This document shows, one piece after another, positions 63,793 to 64,000 of a stretch of 64,000 nt of DNA. The stretch comes from Algoriphagus boritolerans DSM 17298 = JCM 18970 (GTDB lineage: Bacteria > Bacteroidota > Bacteroidia > Cytophagales > Cyclobacteriaceae), in NCBI RefSeq assembly GCF_900108085.1, contig NZ_FNVR01000001.1:372712-436711 (forward strand). The letters are read 5' to 3'. The first letter of the stretch is position 1. Each line of letters starts with the position of its first letter. The notes below the pieces were generated by a model. It searched no databases and was not told the DNA's origin. It saw only the letters and a program-made list of their open reading frames with translations. The translations under genes and the position numbers were made by a program.

Positions 63793-64000
63793 ATGGTGAA
63801 AATTTCTGTAATTACTGTATGTTTCAATGCTATTTTAGATATTGAAATGACAATTCACTCAGTTATAAATCAGAGTTATAAAAATATTGAATATATTATA
63901 ATTGATGGAGGATCTACAGATGGTACTCTTGAAATTATTTACAAATATAAAGGATCTATTGATGTTATAGTTACTGAGCCTGATAATGGTATATTTGACG
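63793..64000 (+). CDS. Glycosyltransferase family 2, N-terminal part (runs off window)
   Basis: ATG at 63793 opens MVKISVITVCFNAILDIEMT, then SYKNIEYIIIDGGSTDGTLEI and PDNGIFD at the window end. This is the GT2 group similar to WcaA/WbbD-type enzymes, whose GGSTDGT and DNGIxD segments are seen. The 3' end lies outside. Confidence 0.9.
   Translation, partial: MVKISVITVCFNAILDIEMTIHSVINQSYKNIEYIIIDGGSTDGTLEIIYKYKGSIDVIVTEPDNGIFD

Overview
The window looks like chromosome of a Bacteroidota bacterium, most likely the family Cyclobacteriaceae (Algoriphagus-like). I base this on protein content (periplasmic GH3 glucosidase, DUF1080 and Tat-exported Gfo/Idh/MocA sugar proteins, DUF4136 and DUF2490 proteins, tandem FtsX-type ABC permeases, S23-type four-helix-bundle and small GIY-YIG genes), on the scarcity of Shine-Dalgarno sequences, and on promoter-like TAnnTTTG boxes. 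This is inference from reading; no database search was possible. I saw no tRNA, rRNA, CRISPR array or prophage.

Layout. 1-27.7 kb is ordinary chromosome: the end of fumarylacetoacetase, a Dph6-like ATP-pyrophosphatase, a sensor kinase that lacks its phospho-acceptor His, a GDPD lipoprotein, a GH3 beta-glucosidase beside a lipoprotein sugar isomerase-like protein, a flavin reductase, a membrane-protein cluster sharing operators with a small winged-helix regulator, two esterase/hydrolase regions (one a composite pseudogene), an M20 peptidase, a RelE/ParE toxin-antitoxin pair between direct repeats, the agmatine-to-putrescine pair aguB-aguA, Hsp20, a bestrophin, a DedA gene broken by a nonsense codon, a dicarboxylate symporter and an XPF-like nuclease.

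27.8-30.8 kb is a decayed zone: an FG-GAP remnant, a truncated FtsX-type permease, a tandem array of a structured repeat and an IS110-family element with a frameshift. Related repeat units also occur near 1.0, 2.4, 23.0 and 30.6 kb. 30.8-41 kb holds a DUF1080/oxidoreductase pair, an ABC permease-ATPase-TolC operon, an OmpA lipoprotein and small envelope proteins.

41.4-64 kb is an exopolysaccharide (EPS) locus, all on the + strand: Wza-like exporter, Wzc tyrosine kinase, manC, UDP-glucuronate decarboxylase, fcl and gmd (GDP-mannose to GDP-fucose), then a visibly AT-rich segment with an MBOAT O-acyltransferase, an SGNH-like protein, a Wzx flippase, an FrhB-family protein, a pyruvyltransferase and two glycosyltransferases. 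Together these would make, modify, flip and export a fucose/xylose-type polysaccharide. The locus contains two paralogous unknown proteins, each followed by a matching inverted-repeat promoter and a shared leader motif; a heptamer repeat inside fcl; a GxxExxY gene buried in CTCCGTG repeats; a minimal GIY-YIG cassette with 12-bp inverted ends inside a four-helix-bundle gene; and two spare copies of the gmd 3' end that bound the AT-rich cassettes. The best candidates for something undescribed are the GIY-YIG cassette, the structured repeat family around the IS110 element, and the paired small-protein/leader modules.
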